From assembly GCA_028876585.1 (NCBI GenBank), contig JAGWRL010000317.1, positions 1 through 8,152 of the forward strand: a stretch of 8,152 nucleotides of DNA, given 5' to 3'. The notes under the pieces are model-generated. The model was not told the DNA's origin, ran no database searches, and saw only the letters and a program-made list of their open reading frames with translations. This stretch comes from Pseudomonadota bacterium (GTDB taxonomy: Bacteria; Pseudomonadota; Alphaproteobacteria; Rhizobiales; Beijerinckiaceae). The position numbers and the translations under genes were made by a program. Shown piece by piece: positions 1-6,407 of the stretch. Position 1 is the first letter of the stretch, and each line of letters opens with the position of its first letter.

Positions 1-123
1 GACCACGAACGCCGCCAACCATAGGGCGGACCGCGGTGGGGAAGTCCGCCGCCAGATGAAAAGTCTTGCGCCCTGAGCGGCGGCGCCTTCAAAACCGGTC
101 ATTGCGGAGCGTTCTTTCGCTCT

Positions 124-231
124 ATGTCCTGCATCGCGCCTGGCGACTTCGACGCCTTCACCCGCATCGTCGAACGTCTGCCGCGCTTCGGCGAATCCGC
201 CATGCGGTCGACCCGCCGGCGCGCAGATTAA
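124..231 (+). other. Possible coding remnant or very short ORF near the left edge
   Basis: One plus-strand frame is open from 25 to the TAA at 229-231 and reads like protein from about position 88, including the segment DFDAFTRIVERLPRFGES, with mostly G/C third codon positions. The only ATG in it is at 124, giving 35 residues; there is no clear ribosome binding site, and a TAG at 22-24 closes the frame upstream. It could be the 3' remnant of a decayed gene. I do not recognise the family. The opposite strand is also open from an ATG near 262 through to the window edge, so this could be chance openness in GC-rich DNA. No other gene is supported in 1-300. Confidence 0.2.
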
Positions 232-265
232 GTTCGCGACGGCCGCCGCCGCAAGCGCCATTTGC

Positions 266-288
266 GTCGGCGTCAGCCTGTCGCCGAC
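266..288 (-). terminator. Hairpin just downstream of the NodT gene, possible transcription end
   Basis: GTCGGCG (266-272) and CGCCGAC (282-288) form a perfect 7-bp stem with a 9-nt loop. It begins 12 nt past the stop codon of the minus-strand NodT gene. No T-run follows on the minus strand, so it is not a canonical intrinsic terminator; it may act as a 3'-end stabiliser or a Rho-assisted stop. The position supports a role but the sequence alone does not prove it. Confidence 0.35.
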
Positions 289-300
289 CCTCCCAGAACA

Positions 301-1794
301 TCAAGTCGCCGCCGCCGCGCCGGGCGCGACGCCTTCGGCTTTCGGAACGTCGCCGGCCGGGCGCGTCGCCGCCGGCGGCTCGATCGCAGGCAACTTGTCC
401 CGGCTCCAGCCGCCGCCCAGGGCGACGATGAGGTTCACCACGGCGCTCAGGCGCTGTGCGCGGGTGGACAGCAGCGTTTGTTCGTCGGCCAGCGCGATCG
501 CCTGCGCGGTGACGACGGTGGTGTAGCTCTGCGTCCCGGCGCGGTATTCGTTGAGCGCGATGCGGACCGCCTGCTCGGCCGCCTTTGTCGCCTTGATCTG
601 GATGACGATCTCGTCGCTCAGCACCCGGATGGCGGCGAGGTTGTCCTCGACCTGCTGGAACGCCGTCAGCACGGTTTGCCGATAGGTCGCGACGCTGGAT
701 TCGTATCCCGCCCTCGCCGCGGCGACCTGCGCGTCGGTCAGGCCGCCGTTGAGCAAGGGCTGCGCGAGGGCCAGGCCATAGGTCCAGACCGGGTTCGCGC
801 CGGCGATCTGCCGCACGAACGGATTGCCGGCGTAGCCGAACGCCCCGGAAATCGTGATGTCGGGAAAATAGCCGGCGATCGCCACGCCGATGGCGGCGTT
901 CTGCTGTTGCATGACCCGCTCGGCGGCGGCGATGTCGGGCCGGCGCTCCAGCAGTTCGGACGCGACGCCGACGGGAACGGCGGGCGGATTGTCCGCCAGC
1001 CCGCCGCGCGCGATCGCCACTTCCGCAGGCGGGCGGCCGACGAGCACGGCGATCGCATGTTCGCTTTGCGCGCGCGCGACGTCGGTGTTGACGAGTTGGG
1101 CGCGGGTTTGCAGAAGCAGAGCCTGCGCGGTGATGACGTCTGATTTGGCCGCCGTCCCGGCGTCATACTGATTCTGCGCCACGTCCAGCGAGCGTTGGTA
1201 GCTGGCGGCCGTCGCGGCCAGCAGCGCGCGCAGCGAGTCGGCCTGGCGCAGTTGCACATAGGCCAGCGCCAGCGCCGCCTGGGCGGCCAATGTCGCGTTG
1301 GCGCCCAAGGCCGCGCTCGCCTGCGCTGCGGCGCCCTGTTCCTCCACGGTGCGGGCCAGCCTGCCCCAGACGTCGAGCGTCCAGCTCGCGCTCGCCTGCG
1401 CGTTGAGCGCGTCGACCCCCGGCGAGGAACGCACAAGCGAGGGATTGAAATTGAGCATCGGCGCCAGACCTGCGCGCGCCTGCGCGAGCAGGGCGAGCGC
1501 CTGACGATAGTTGGCCGCGTCCGCCAGCACGGTCTGGTTGGACACGGCGACCATCGGTTCGAGCCGATTGAGTTCGGGATCGCGAAGCACGGACCACCAT
1601 GCGCCCTTCGCCACGTCGTCGCGCGGCGAGGCGGGTTTCCAGCCCTTGAACTCCTTATAGCGCGCCGGGACGATGGCGGCGGGGCGCTCGTAGTTGGGCC
1701 CGACTGCGGCGCAGCCGGACAACTCCAACGTCAGGCCAAGCATCAACCCGCGCACCGCCGCGCCGCGCCAACCCATGCCGCACATAGTTGACAT
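301..1794 (-). CDS. NodT-family RND efflux outer-membrane lipoprotein (TolC-like factor)
   Basis: This is an outer-membrane channel of the OEP/NodT family. Such proteins trimerise into a TolC-like barrel and tunnel that lets RND-type or other tripartite pumps discharge substrates. With the ATG at 1794 the product is 497 residues, usual for the family. It starts with a lipoprotein signal: arginines in the n-region, a hydrophobic stretch, and lipobox LSGC with the lipidated Cys at residue 28, followed by the family-typical AAVGPNYERP. Two OEP repeats follow (roughly 80-260 and 285-465); the second opens with the hallmark LLERRPDI (E283-R284-R285-P286-D287-I288) and later IGVAIAGYFPDI. The C-terminal tail of about 30 residues is Ala/Pro-rich and probably disordered. 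An in-frame ATG at 1881 would add 29 residues and make the signal too long; it has a purine-rich GGGGGCAGAG upstream, while 1794 has AAAGG at 1811-1807. ATGs at 1785 and 1776 lack Shine-Dalgarno sequences. No pump or membrane-fusion gene is visible nearby, so the substrate is unknown. Confidence 0.9.
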   Translation of the reverse strand: MSTMCGMGWRGAAVRGLMLGLTLELSGCAAVGPNYERPAAIVPARYKEFKGWKPASPRDDVAKGAWWSVLRDPELNRLEPMVAVSNQTVLADAANYRQALALLAQARAGLAPMLNFNPSLVRSSPGVDALNAQASASWTLDVWGRLARTVEEQGAAAQASAALGANATLAAQAALALAYVQLRQADSLRALLAATAASYQRSLDVAQNQYDAGTAAKSDVITAQALLLQTRAQLVNTDVARAQSEHAIAVLVGRPPAEVAIARGGLADNPPAVPVGVASELLERRPDIAAAERVMQQQNAAIGVAIAGYFPDITISGAFGYAGNPFVRQIAGANPVWTYGLALAQPLLNGGLTDAQVAAARAGYESSVATYRQTVLTAFQQVEDNLAAIRVLSDEIVIQIKATKAAEQAVRIALNEYRAGTQSYTTVVTAQAIALADEQTLLSTRAQRLSAVVNLIVALGGGWSRDKLPAIEPPAATRPAGDVPKAEGVAPGAAAAT

Positions 1795-1943
1795 CGCGCC
1801 CACGAACCTTTGCACCCTCACGACGCCGGCGTCTCGGCGGGGCTGATGGGATGGCGCGACGCCGCGCTGGAGGGAGCGCATCTCTGCCCCCGCCCGCTAA
1901 CGCCACCGAGACCCGGCGCAAACGACCACCCCATGCAACCTGC

Positions 1944-1978
1944 TTAATAGCTGCGCCAAGCTGACAGGAAGCTGACAT
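1944..1978 (-). promoter_or_regulatory. Candidate PHO-box-like activator site and -10 element for the NodT gene
   Basis: Read on the minus strand, 1978-1961 is ATGTCAGCTTCCTGTCAG: two TGTCAG units whose starts are 11 bp apart. This matches the layout of PhoB-class (OmpR/PhoB family) sites, two 7-bp CTGTCAT-like units separated by 4 bp. Eleven nucleotides further downstream is TATTAA (minus strand, 1949-1944), a good -10 hexamer with no recognisable -35. In PhoB-activated promoters the PHO box stands in for the -35 about 10 bp upstream of the -10, so the geometry fits. The repeat and spacing are visible in the sequence; the identity of the regulator is inferred, and another OmpR-family protein is equally possible. 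Confidence 0.4.
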
Positions 1979-2002
1979 TGCCGATGGCGATTCGTCAGCT
2001 TG
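1957..2002. repeat. Three copies of an AAGCTGAC motif, two direct and one inverted
   Basis: CAAGCTGAC at 1957-1965 recurs as GAAGCTGAC at 1968-1976, one helical turn away. It also recurs inverted as GTCAGCTTG at 1994-2002, a perfect 9-bp complement of the first copy. The first two copies overlap the PHO-box-like site. The third could be an additional operator half-site or part of a stem-loop. A protein-binding cluster is the likeliest reading for an intergenic region between divergent genes. Confidence 0.4.
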
Positions 2003-2019
2003 CCGAACATGGCGATTCG
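1978..2019. repeat. Imperfect tandem repeat TTGCCG-(AAC)-ATGGCGATTCG
   Basis: TTGCCG plus ATGGCGATTCG occupies 1978-1994 and recurs at 2000-2019, the second copy carrying a 3-nt insertion (AAC) between the two blocks. The 11-nt block ATGGCGATTCG is identical in both copies (1984-1994 and 2009-2019). The repeat lies in the divergent intergenic region next to the candidate operator. It may be a local duplication or a pair of regulatory sites. Confidence 0.45.
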
Positions 2020-2077
2020 CTAAGCAATCTCCAACGTCCAAAGCAAGTGTCGCTCAGGACCCACGAGGGGCGGGATC

Positions 2078-2323
2078 GTGACTGTTCCAGAAACGGGAGT
2101 TGCTGACTCTATTGGCGGGCAAGTCATTGCGGCCGTCATTGCGCAGGCAAGGCGGGTGATCGGCCGGGAAAGCCTCAACAGCTATCGCAACGTCAACTTG
2201 AAGCGCGCGCGGCTTGACCGGATCGGACGCGGCGCCGCCTCCACTTTCTCTCCAATCGATATCGCCGACCGACGGTGGCGGCAGCTGGCGCTGGAGCGGC
2301 GTCGCCGCGAGTGTTTGAGATGA
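2078..2323 (+). CDS. Doubtful small hypothetical ORF in the divergent intergenic region
   Basis: This is an 81-residue frame with a GTG start and a purine-rich GAGGGG at 2065-2070, 7 nt upstream. Its stop (2321-2323) overlaps an ATG at 2320 that is in frame with ugd. The product is Arg-rich, especially near the C-terminus (RRWRQLALERRRRECLR), with no recognisable domain, signal or membrane segment. Its first 25 codons are less GC-biased at the third position than the flanking genes, which argues against real coding. It could equally be the ugd 5' leader and promoter region. Apart from this and the repeats, I see no other gene between 1795 and 2340. Confidence 0.15.
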   Translation: MTVPETGVADSIGGQVIAAVIAQARRVIGRESLNSYRNVNLKRARLDRIGRGAASTFSPIDIADRRWRQLALERRRRECLR

Positions 2324-2328
2324 ACCAC

Positions 2329-2334
2329 AAGGAG
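2329..2334 (+). promoter_or_regulatory. Ribosome binding site that fixes the ugd start
   Basis: AAGGAG lies 6 nt upstream of the ATG at 2341. It favours that start over the in-frame ATG at 2320, which lies upstream of the site. The protein from 2341 begins MRVVIIGAGYVG, the expected first beta strand of the family's NAD-binding fold. Confidence 0.85.
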
Positions 2335-2340
2335 AATGTC

Positions 2341-3732
2341 ATGCGCGTTGTGATCATTGGCGCAGGCTATGTTGGCCTTGTATCCGGCGCCTGTTTCGCC
2401 GAACTCGGCGTCGACGTCGTCGTAGTGGAATCTGACGCGGCCAAGCTCGAGATGCTGCGACAGGGGCGGACGCCCATTCATGAGCCCGGCCTCGATGCGC
2501 TGATCGCCGCCAATGTCGCCGCCGCCCGCTTGCGCTTCAGCGACGACATCGGCGAGGCTGTCCTTGCGGCGGACCTCGTGTTCATCGCGGTTGGCACGCC
2601 GAGCCGGCGCGGCGACGGACATTCCGATCTTCGCTTCGTCTTCCGCGCCGTGGAGCAACTGGCGCCTTATCTGAAGAACGGGGCGGTCGTCGTCACGAAA
2701 TCGACGGTGCCGGTGGGAACGGGCCGCCGGATCGCCGAAATATTGCGCGAAATGCGGCCCGAGATCACCGTCGACGTCGCCTCCAACCCGGAATTCCTGC
2801 GCGAGGGCGCGGCGATCGACGATTTCCTGAAACCCGATCGGGTCATCGTCGGCGCCAGTAGCGACCATGCGCATGCGCTGCTCGATCGCCTCTATCGCCC
2901 GATCCTCCAGCAGGGACGGCCGATCCTGTTCACCAGTTTGGAGACGGCGGAGCTTACCAAATATGCGGCGAACGTGTTCCTCGCGATGAAGGTCACGTTC
3001 ATCAACGAAATCGCCGATCTGTGTGAGAAGGTCGGCGCCGATGTCGAAGACATCGCGCACGGGATTGGCCTCGATTCGCGCATCGGCCGCAAGTTTCTGC
3101 AACCGGGCCCGGGCTTCGGCGGCTCGTGTTTCCCCAAAGACACGCTCGCGCTGGTGCGCACGGCGCAAGAGGCCGGCGCGCCGATCAGGCTCGCCGAAAC
3201 CGTCGTCAGCGTCAACGACGCCCGCAAGGCGGGCATGGGCGGGCGCGTGATCGCCGCCTGCGGCGGATCGGTGCGCGGACGCAGAATCGCGGTCCTCGGC
3301 CTCGCGTTCAAGCCCAACACCGACGATATGCGGGATTCGCCGTCGATCGGCGTCATTCAACGGCTCGTCGAAGACGGCGCCGAGGTGCGGGCGTTCGATC
3401 CCGTGGCGATGGATCAAGCGCGGCCGCTGATGCCGGCGAGCGTTCGTTTCTGTCAGGATTGGCAGGAGGCGGCGCGGGGCGCCGACGCGCTCGTCATCGC
3501 CACGGAATGGGGCGAGTTTCGCCGAATCGCTGTCGGGCGCCTGGCCGAACTGATGCGCGGGCGGGTCGTCGTCGACCTTCGCAACGTTTTCGATCCTCAC
3601 GCCTTGTCCGCCGCCGGCTTCGTCTGCCATCCGATCGGGCGCGCGCCGGTGGGCGCGTCCGCTGAATCCACGCGCCGCCGCGGCTCGCAGCCAGCGGCGC
3701 GATCCTTCGATCTGGCGGAGGCCTCCGCTTAA
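2341..3732 (+). CDS. ugd: UDP-glucose 6-dehydrogenase
   Basis: This cytoplasmic enzyme oxidises UDP-glucose twice with 2 NAD+ to give UDP-glucuronate, a precursor for acidic exopolysaccharide, capsule or glycolipid sugars. The product is 463 residues. The N-terminal Rossmann domain carries G7-A-G9-Y-V-G12, then FIAVGTP, K120-STVPVGTG and S148-NPEFLREG. The central helical/dimer region has the ELTK-Y-AAN segment (K207, N211). The catalytic loop is GFGGSCFPKD with nucleophile Cys263 and K266-D267. The C-terminal UDP-binding domain begins near AVLGLAFKPNTDD and continues to about residue 430. All key residues are intact. The last 30 or so residues (from about GRAPVGASAES) are a Ser/Ala/Arg-rich tail not needed for the fold and make it longer than typical bacterial Ugd. 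The closely related GDP-mannose dehydrogenase family is less likely given the FPKD loop and overall pattern. It is the first gene of the glycan cluster and probably supplies the sugar donor used by the glycosyltransferases downstream. Confidence 0.95.
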   Translation: MRVVIIGAGYVGLVSGACFAELGVDVVVVESDAAKLEMLRQGRTPIHEPGLDALIAANVAAARLRFSDDIGEAVLAADLVFIAVGTPSRRGDGHSDLRFVFRAVEQLAPYLKNGAVVVTKSTVPVGTGRRIAEILREMRPEITVDVASNPEFLREGAAIDDFLKPDRVIVGASSDHAHALLDRLYRPILQQGRPILFTSLETAELTKYAANVFLAMKVTFINEIADLCEKVGADVEDIAHGIGLDSRIGRKFLQPGPGFGGSCFPKDTLALVRTAQEAGAPIRLAETVVSVNDARKAGMGGRVIAACGGSVRGRRIAVLGLAFKPNTDDMRDSPSIGVIQRLVEDGAEVRAFDPVAMDQARPLMPASVRFCQDWQEAARGADALVIATEWGEFRRIAVGRLAELMRGRVVVDLRNVFDPHALSAAGFVCHPIGRAPVGASAESTRRRGSQPAARSFDLAEASA

Positions 3733-3750
3733 GCCGGCGCAGCCGCCGGC
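3733..3750 (+). terminator. Perfect GC-rich hairpin directly after the ugd stop codon
   Basis: GCCGGCG (3733-3739), loop CAGC, and CGCCGGC (3744-3750) form a perfect 7-bp stem starting at the base after TAA. No T-run follows, so full intrinsic termination is unlikely. It could be a partial terminator or mRNA-stability element that separates ugd expression from the downstream genes. The remaining 72 nt to the next start hold only a ribosome binding site, TTGGAG at 3809-3814. Confidence 0.4.
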
Positions 3751-3822
3751 CGCGACGAGCGCCGCGCCTTCATCAAACAAACGCGAAGCGTCCCGCCTGG
3801 GCGACGATTTGGAGCAGATATC

Positions 3823-6402
3823 ATGCCTGACAGCGCATTGGCGTTACGCTTTTCCCGGATTGAGGACGGCGCGGCGTCAGCTCCGATAAGGGTCGAGCGG
3901 TCGACGGGGCGGGGGCCGGGCGTGCCGCCGTCGGACAAGCGTCGCCGCGTCGTGCTCTATTCGCACGACACCTTTGGCCTCGGGCATTTGCGGCGCAACC
4001 TCGCCATCGCTGAGGAATTGCTGAGCCCAAGCCGCAATTTCGACGTGCTGCTGCTCAGCGGCTCGCCGGTCATCGGCTCATGGCCGCTGCCCAAGGGTCT
4101 GCGCGTGCAGCCGCTTCCCCCCGTCGTGAAGGTCGGCGCCGAGAAATATGCGCCGCGCGGCGGCCCGCATCCCTTCGCGCTGGTCAAGGGTTATCGCGAA
4201 GCGGTGATCCTGCGCACGGTGATGGCGGAGAAGCCCGATCTGATCCTGATTGATCACGCGCCCTCGGGCATGAAACATGAACTGCTTTCGATGCTGGCGA
4301 CCGTCAAGCGCGACATGCCGGAGACGCGGCTCGTTCTCGGCCTGCGCGACATTATCGACAGCCCCGAAGCGGTGCGCCGCCTGTGGGAGGCCGAAGACGT
4401 CTACGATCTGCTGGAGCATGGTTACGATCAAATCCTCGTCTATGGCAGCCGTGAATTGTATGACGTCGGCGAGGCCTATGCGCTGCCGGAGAGCATCCGC
4501 GCCAAGCTCAAATATGTCGGATATGTCGCGCGGCCGCCGGCGATGCCGGTTGATGAACCTTGGGCGGAACTGCCGCAGGCGCGCGGCAGGCGCGTCCTGG
4601 TGACTTTGGGCGGCGGCGGCGACGGCTTCGAGGTCATGTCGGCTTATCTGAAGGCGCTCACCTTGCTGCCTGAGCACGCCACCGCATCGCTGCTCATCAC
4701 CGGGCCGTTGATGTCGGCTGAGCAGGGCAGGGCGCTGGCGGCGGGGGCGGCGGGGCGCGGCGACGTCGCGCTGGTCGCCTCGACGCATGATCTGCCCGGG
4801 CTGATCGCAAGGGCCGATCTCGTCGTGGCGATGGGCGGCTACAATACGACGACGGAAGTGCTGGCCGCGCGCAAGCCGGCGATTCTGGTTCCGCGCCGCG
4901 CGCCGCGTCTGGAACAATGGTTGCGCGCCAAGATTCTCGAGGCGCGCGGCCTCGTCAGCGTCGCCGAGACCGGCCCCGATCTGGCTCAGGACCTTGCGCG
5001 GCTCACCAGGCAGGCGTTGGCCGGCGACCACGCGGACGCGCCGCGCCGCGAGGCGTTCAATCTCTCGGGCGCGCGCCAGACCGCGGAGGCGATCGAGGCG
5101 TTGACGCCGCAAAAGAGCCGACGACGCACCGCTTATGTCATGAAGCGTTATCCGCGCCTGAGCGAGACCTTCATCCTCAATGAGATTTGCGCGATGGAGG
5201 CGCTAGGCGAACGGCTCGAAATCTTCTCGTTGTTGGCGCCGGAGCCGCCGCCGCATCACCCCATGGTTGCTCAGGTTCAGGCGACGGTGACCTATCCGCC
5301 GATCGCGCTTGCGCGCAAGGCCGCGGCGTTCGCGCGCGCCCACGCCGAGGTGATCGCGGCGGCGCCCGCGGGCTATGCGCGCGCACTGTCGCTCGCGGCG
5401 CGCCGCGCGCTGTCTTCGCCCTCGCCGCTGTCGAGCCTGCGCCAGTTCCTGCGCGGCGGCTTCTTCGCGGCGGAAGCGCGGCGGCGCGGCGTCACCCATC
5501 TGCACGCGCATTTCGCCAATGCGCCGGCGGCGGTGGCGGAATACGCGAGCCGCATGCTCGACATTCCCTTCAGCTTCACGGCGCACGCCAAGGATCTTTA
5601 TCTGACGCCCGCGCCGCTGATCGCCGAGCGCACGGCCGCCGCCGCGTTCGTCGCCACCTGCACGCATTATAATGTCGGCTATTTCAACGATATTCTGCCG
5701 TCTGAGCAGCGCGGCAAGATCAACCTCGTCTATCACGGCATCGATTTGTCGCGCTTCCGCTATCGCGCGCCGTCCTACGGATTCCAGGGCGCGGGCGCGC
5801 CAGCCTCCATTCTCAGCGTCGGGCGGCTGGTGCCGAAGAAAGGCTTTGACGATCTGATCGAGGCCTGCGGTCGGCTCAAGGACATGGGCGTCGCCTTCCG
5901 CTGCCGCATCGTCGGCGAAGGGCCGCTGCGCCCGAGGCTCGAGGCGGCGATCGCTGCGCGCGGACTTACTGAGCTGGTCACGCTCGAAGGCGCGATGACG
6001 CAGGACAGGCTGATCGGGCTGTTCGCCGTCGCCGACCTCTTCGCGCTGTCGCCGCGCATCACCGACGACGGCGATCGCGATGGGATTCCCAACGTCATTG
6101 TCGAGGCGGTCGCGACCGGCGTGCCGGTCGTCACCACGGCGATCTCAGGGATTCCCGAGCTGATCGAGGAGGGGCGGACGGGGCTGCTGGTCGCCTCCAA
6201 CGATCCGCAGGGGCTCGCGCTGGCGATGGCGCGCCTGTTGAGCGAGGCGCCGCTCGGGCGGCGGATGGCGGCGGCGGGACGGGCGCGGCTGGAGCAATGC
6301 TTTGATTGTGGGCGCAACACCGGCGCGTTGCGCGCGCTGATGGTGCGACGGGTCTGCGAGCCGGTCGAGGCGCCGGGCGCGGTCGCGCTGGCTGCGGAGT
6401 AG
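3823..6402 (+). CDS. Bifunctional fusion: COG4671/MurG-like glycosyltransferase plus GT4 glycosyltransferase
   Basis: At 859 residues this is about twice the length of a usual glycosyltransferase and contains two complete GT-B modules. After a polar leader (1-40), module 1 (about 41-425) resembles the predicted glycosyltransferases of COG4671, distant relatives of MurG. It has YSHDTFGLGHLRRN with G52-L-G54-H55, a glycine-rich VTLGGGGDG (G263-G266) at the start of the second Rossmann half, and MGGYNTTTE (G338-E345) in the likely nucleotide-sugar site. Module 2 (about 433-845) starts RRRTAYVMKRYPRLSETFI, the signature opening of colanic-acid/WcaL-like GT4 enzymes. It continues with HLHAHFAN (H559-N566), FTAHAKDLY (H588), SVGRLVPKKG (R668, K673) and DGIPNVIVEAVATG. 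In the E-x7-E motif the first acid is Asp753 and the second Glu761. There are no signal peptide or clear membrane spans, so it is probably cytoplasmic or peripheral. The start has TTGGAG 8 nt upstream. Donor and acceptor sugars cannot be read from the sequence. Confidence 0.88.
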   Translation: MPDSALALRFSRIEDGAASAPIRVERSTGRGPGVPPSDKRRRVVLYSHDTFGLGHLRRNLAIAEELLSPSRNFDVLLLSGSPVIGSWPLPKGLRVQPLPPVVKVGAEKYAPRGGPHPFALVKGYREAVILRTVMAEKPDLILIDHAPSGMKHELLSMLATVKRDMPETRLVLGLRDIIDSPEAVRRLWEAEDVYDLLEHGYDQILVYGSRELYDVGEAYALPESIRAKLKYVGYVARPPAMPVDEPWAELPQARGRRVLVTLGGGGDGFEVMSAYLKALTLLPEHATASLLITGPLMSAEQGRALAAGAAGRGDVALVASTHDLPGLIARADLVVAMGGYNTTTEVLAARKPAILVPRRAPRLEQWLRAKILEARGLVSVAETGPDLAQDLARLTRQALAGDHADAPRREAFNLSGARQTAEAIEALTPQKSRRRTAYVMKRYPRLSETFILNEICAMEALGERLEIFSLLAPEPPPHHPMVAQVQATVTYPPIALARKAAAFARAHAEVIAAAPAGYARALSLAARRALSSPSPLSSLRQFLRGGFFAAEARRRGVTHLHAHFANAPAAVAEYASRMLDIPFSFTAHAKDLYLTPAPLIAERTAAAAFVATCTHYNVGYFNDILPSEQRGKINLVYHGIDLSRFRYRAPSYGFQGAGAPASILSVGRLVPKKGFDDLIEACGRLKDMGVAFRCRIVGEGPLRPRLEAAIAARGLTELVTLEGAMTQDRLIGLFAVADLFALSPRITDDGDRDGIPNVIVEAVATGVPVVTTAISGIPELIEEGRTGLLVASNDPQGLALAMARLLSEAPLGRRMAAAGRARLEQCFDCGRNTGALRALMVRRVCEPVEAPGAVALAAE
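6396..6399 (+). promoter_or_regulatory. Ribosome binding site embedded in the end of the upstream glycosyltransferase gene
   Basis: GGAG lies in the last coding bases before the TAG at 6400-6402 and 8 nt before the ATG at 6408. This sets the start at 6408 rather than at an in-frame ATG at 6306 inside the upstream gene. It also suggests that ribosomes finishing the fusion enzyme reinitiate on the next gene. Confidence 0.7.
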
Positions 6403-6407
6403 AAATC

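Noticed and set aside
1..262. Minus-strand frame open from an ATG near 262 to the window edge
   Set aside because: It has no ribosome binding site that I trust, an Ala/Arg/Gly-rich composition and no recognisable motif, and it overlaps the hairpin-bounded region after the NodT gene. It cannot be excluded because it runs off the window.
262..1143. Plus-strand 293-codon frame over the NodT gene
   Set aside because: The opposite strand encodes a complete lipoprotein with lipobox and the RRPDI hallmark; this frame is rich in Arg, Gly and Asp with no family features.
2123..2143. Short direct repeat GTCATTGCG (2123-2131 and 2135-2143)
   Set aside because: It is a single 9-nt pair 12 bp apart with no further copies or promoter context; it may well be chance.
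2214..2242. TTGACC hexamer as a possible -35 of a ugd promoter
   Set aside because: No acceptable -10 hexamer lies 16-18 bp downstream; the region there is GCCTCC-like, so I do not call a promoter.
2182..3780. Long minus-strand open frame (532 codons) opposite ugd
   Set aside because: It mirrors a gene with intact catalytic motifs, its translation is Arg/Asp/His-rich with no recognisable domain, and antisense openness is common in GC-rich genomes.
3823..6402. Possibility that this is two genes with an internal start near the ATG at residue 440
   Set aside because: The frame is continuous, there is no stop between the modules, and the GT4 module begins before that methionine (RRRTAYV), so a separate start there would cut into its first strand.
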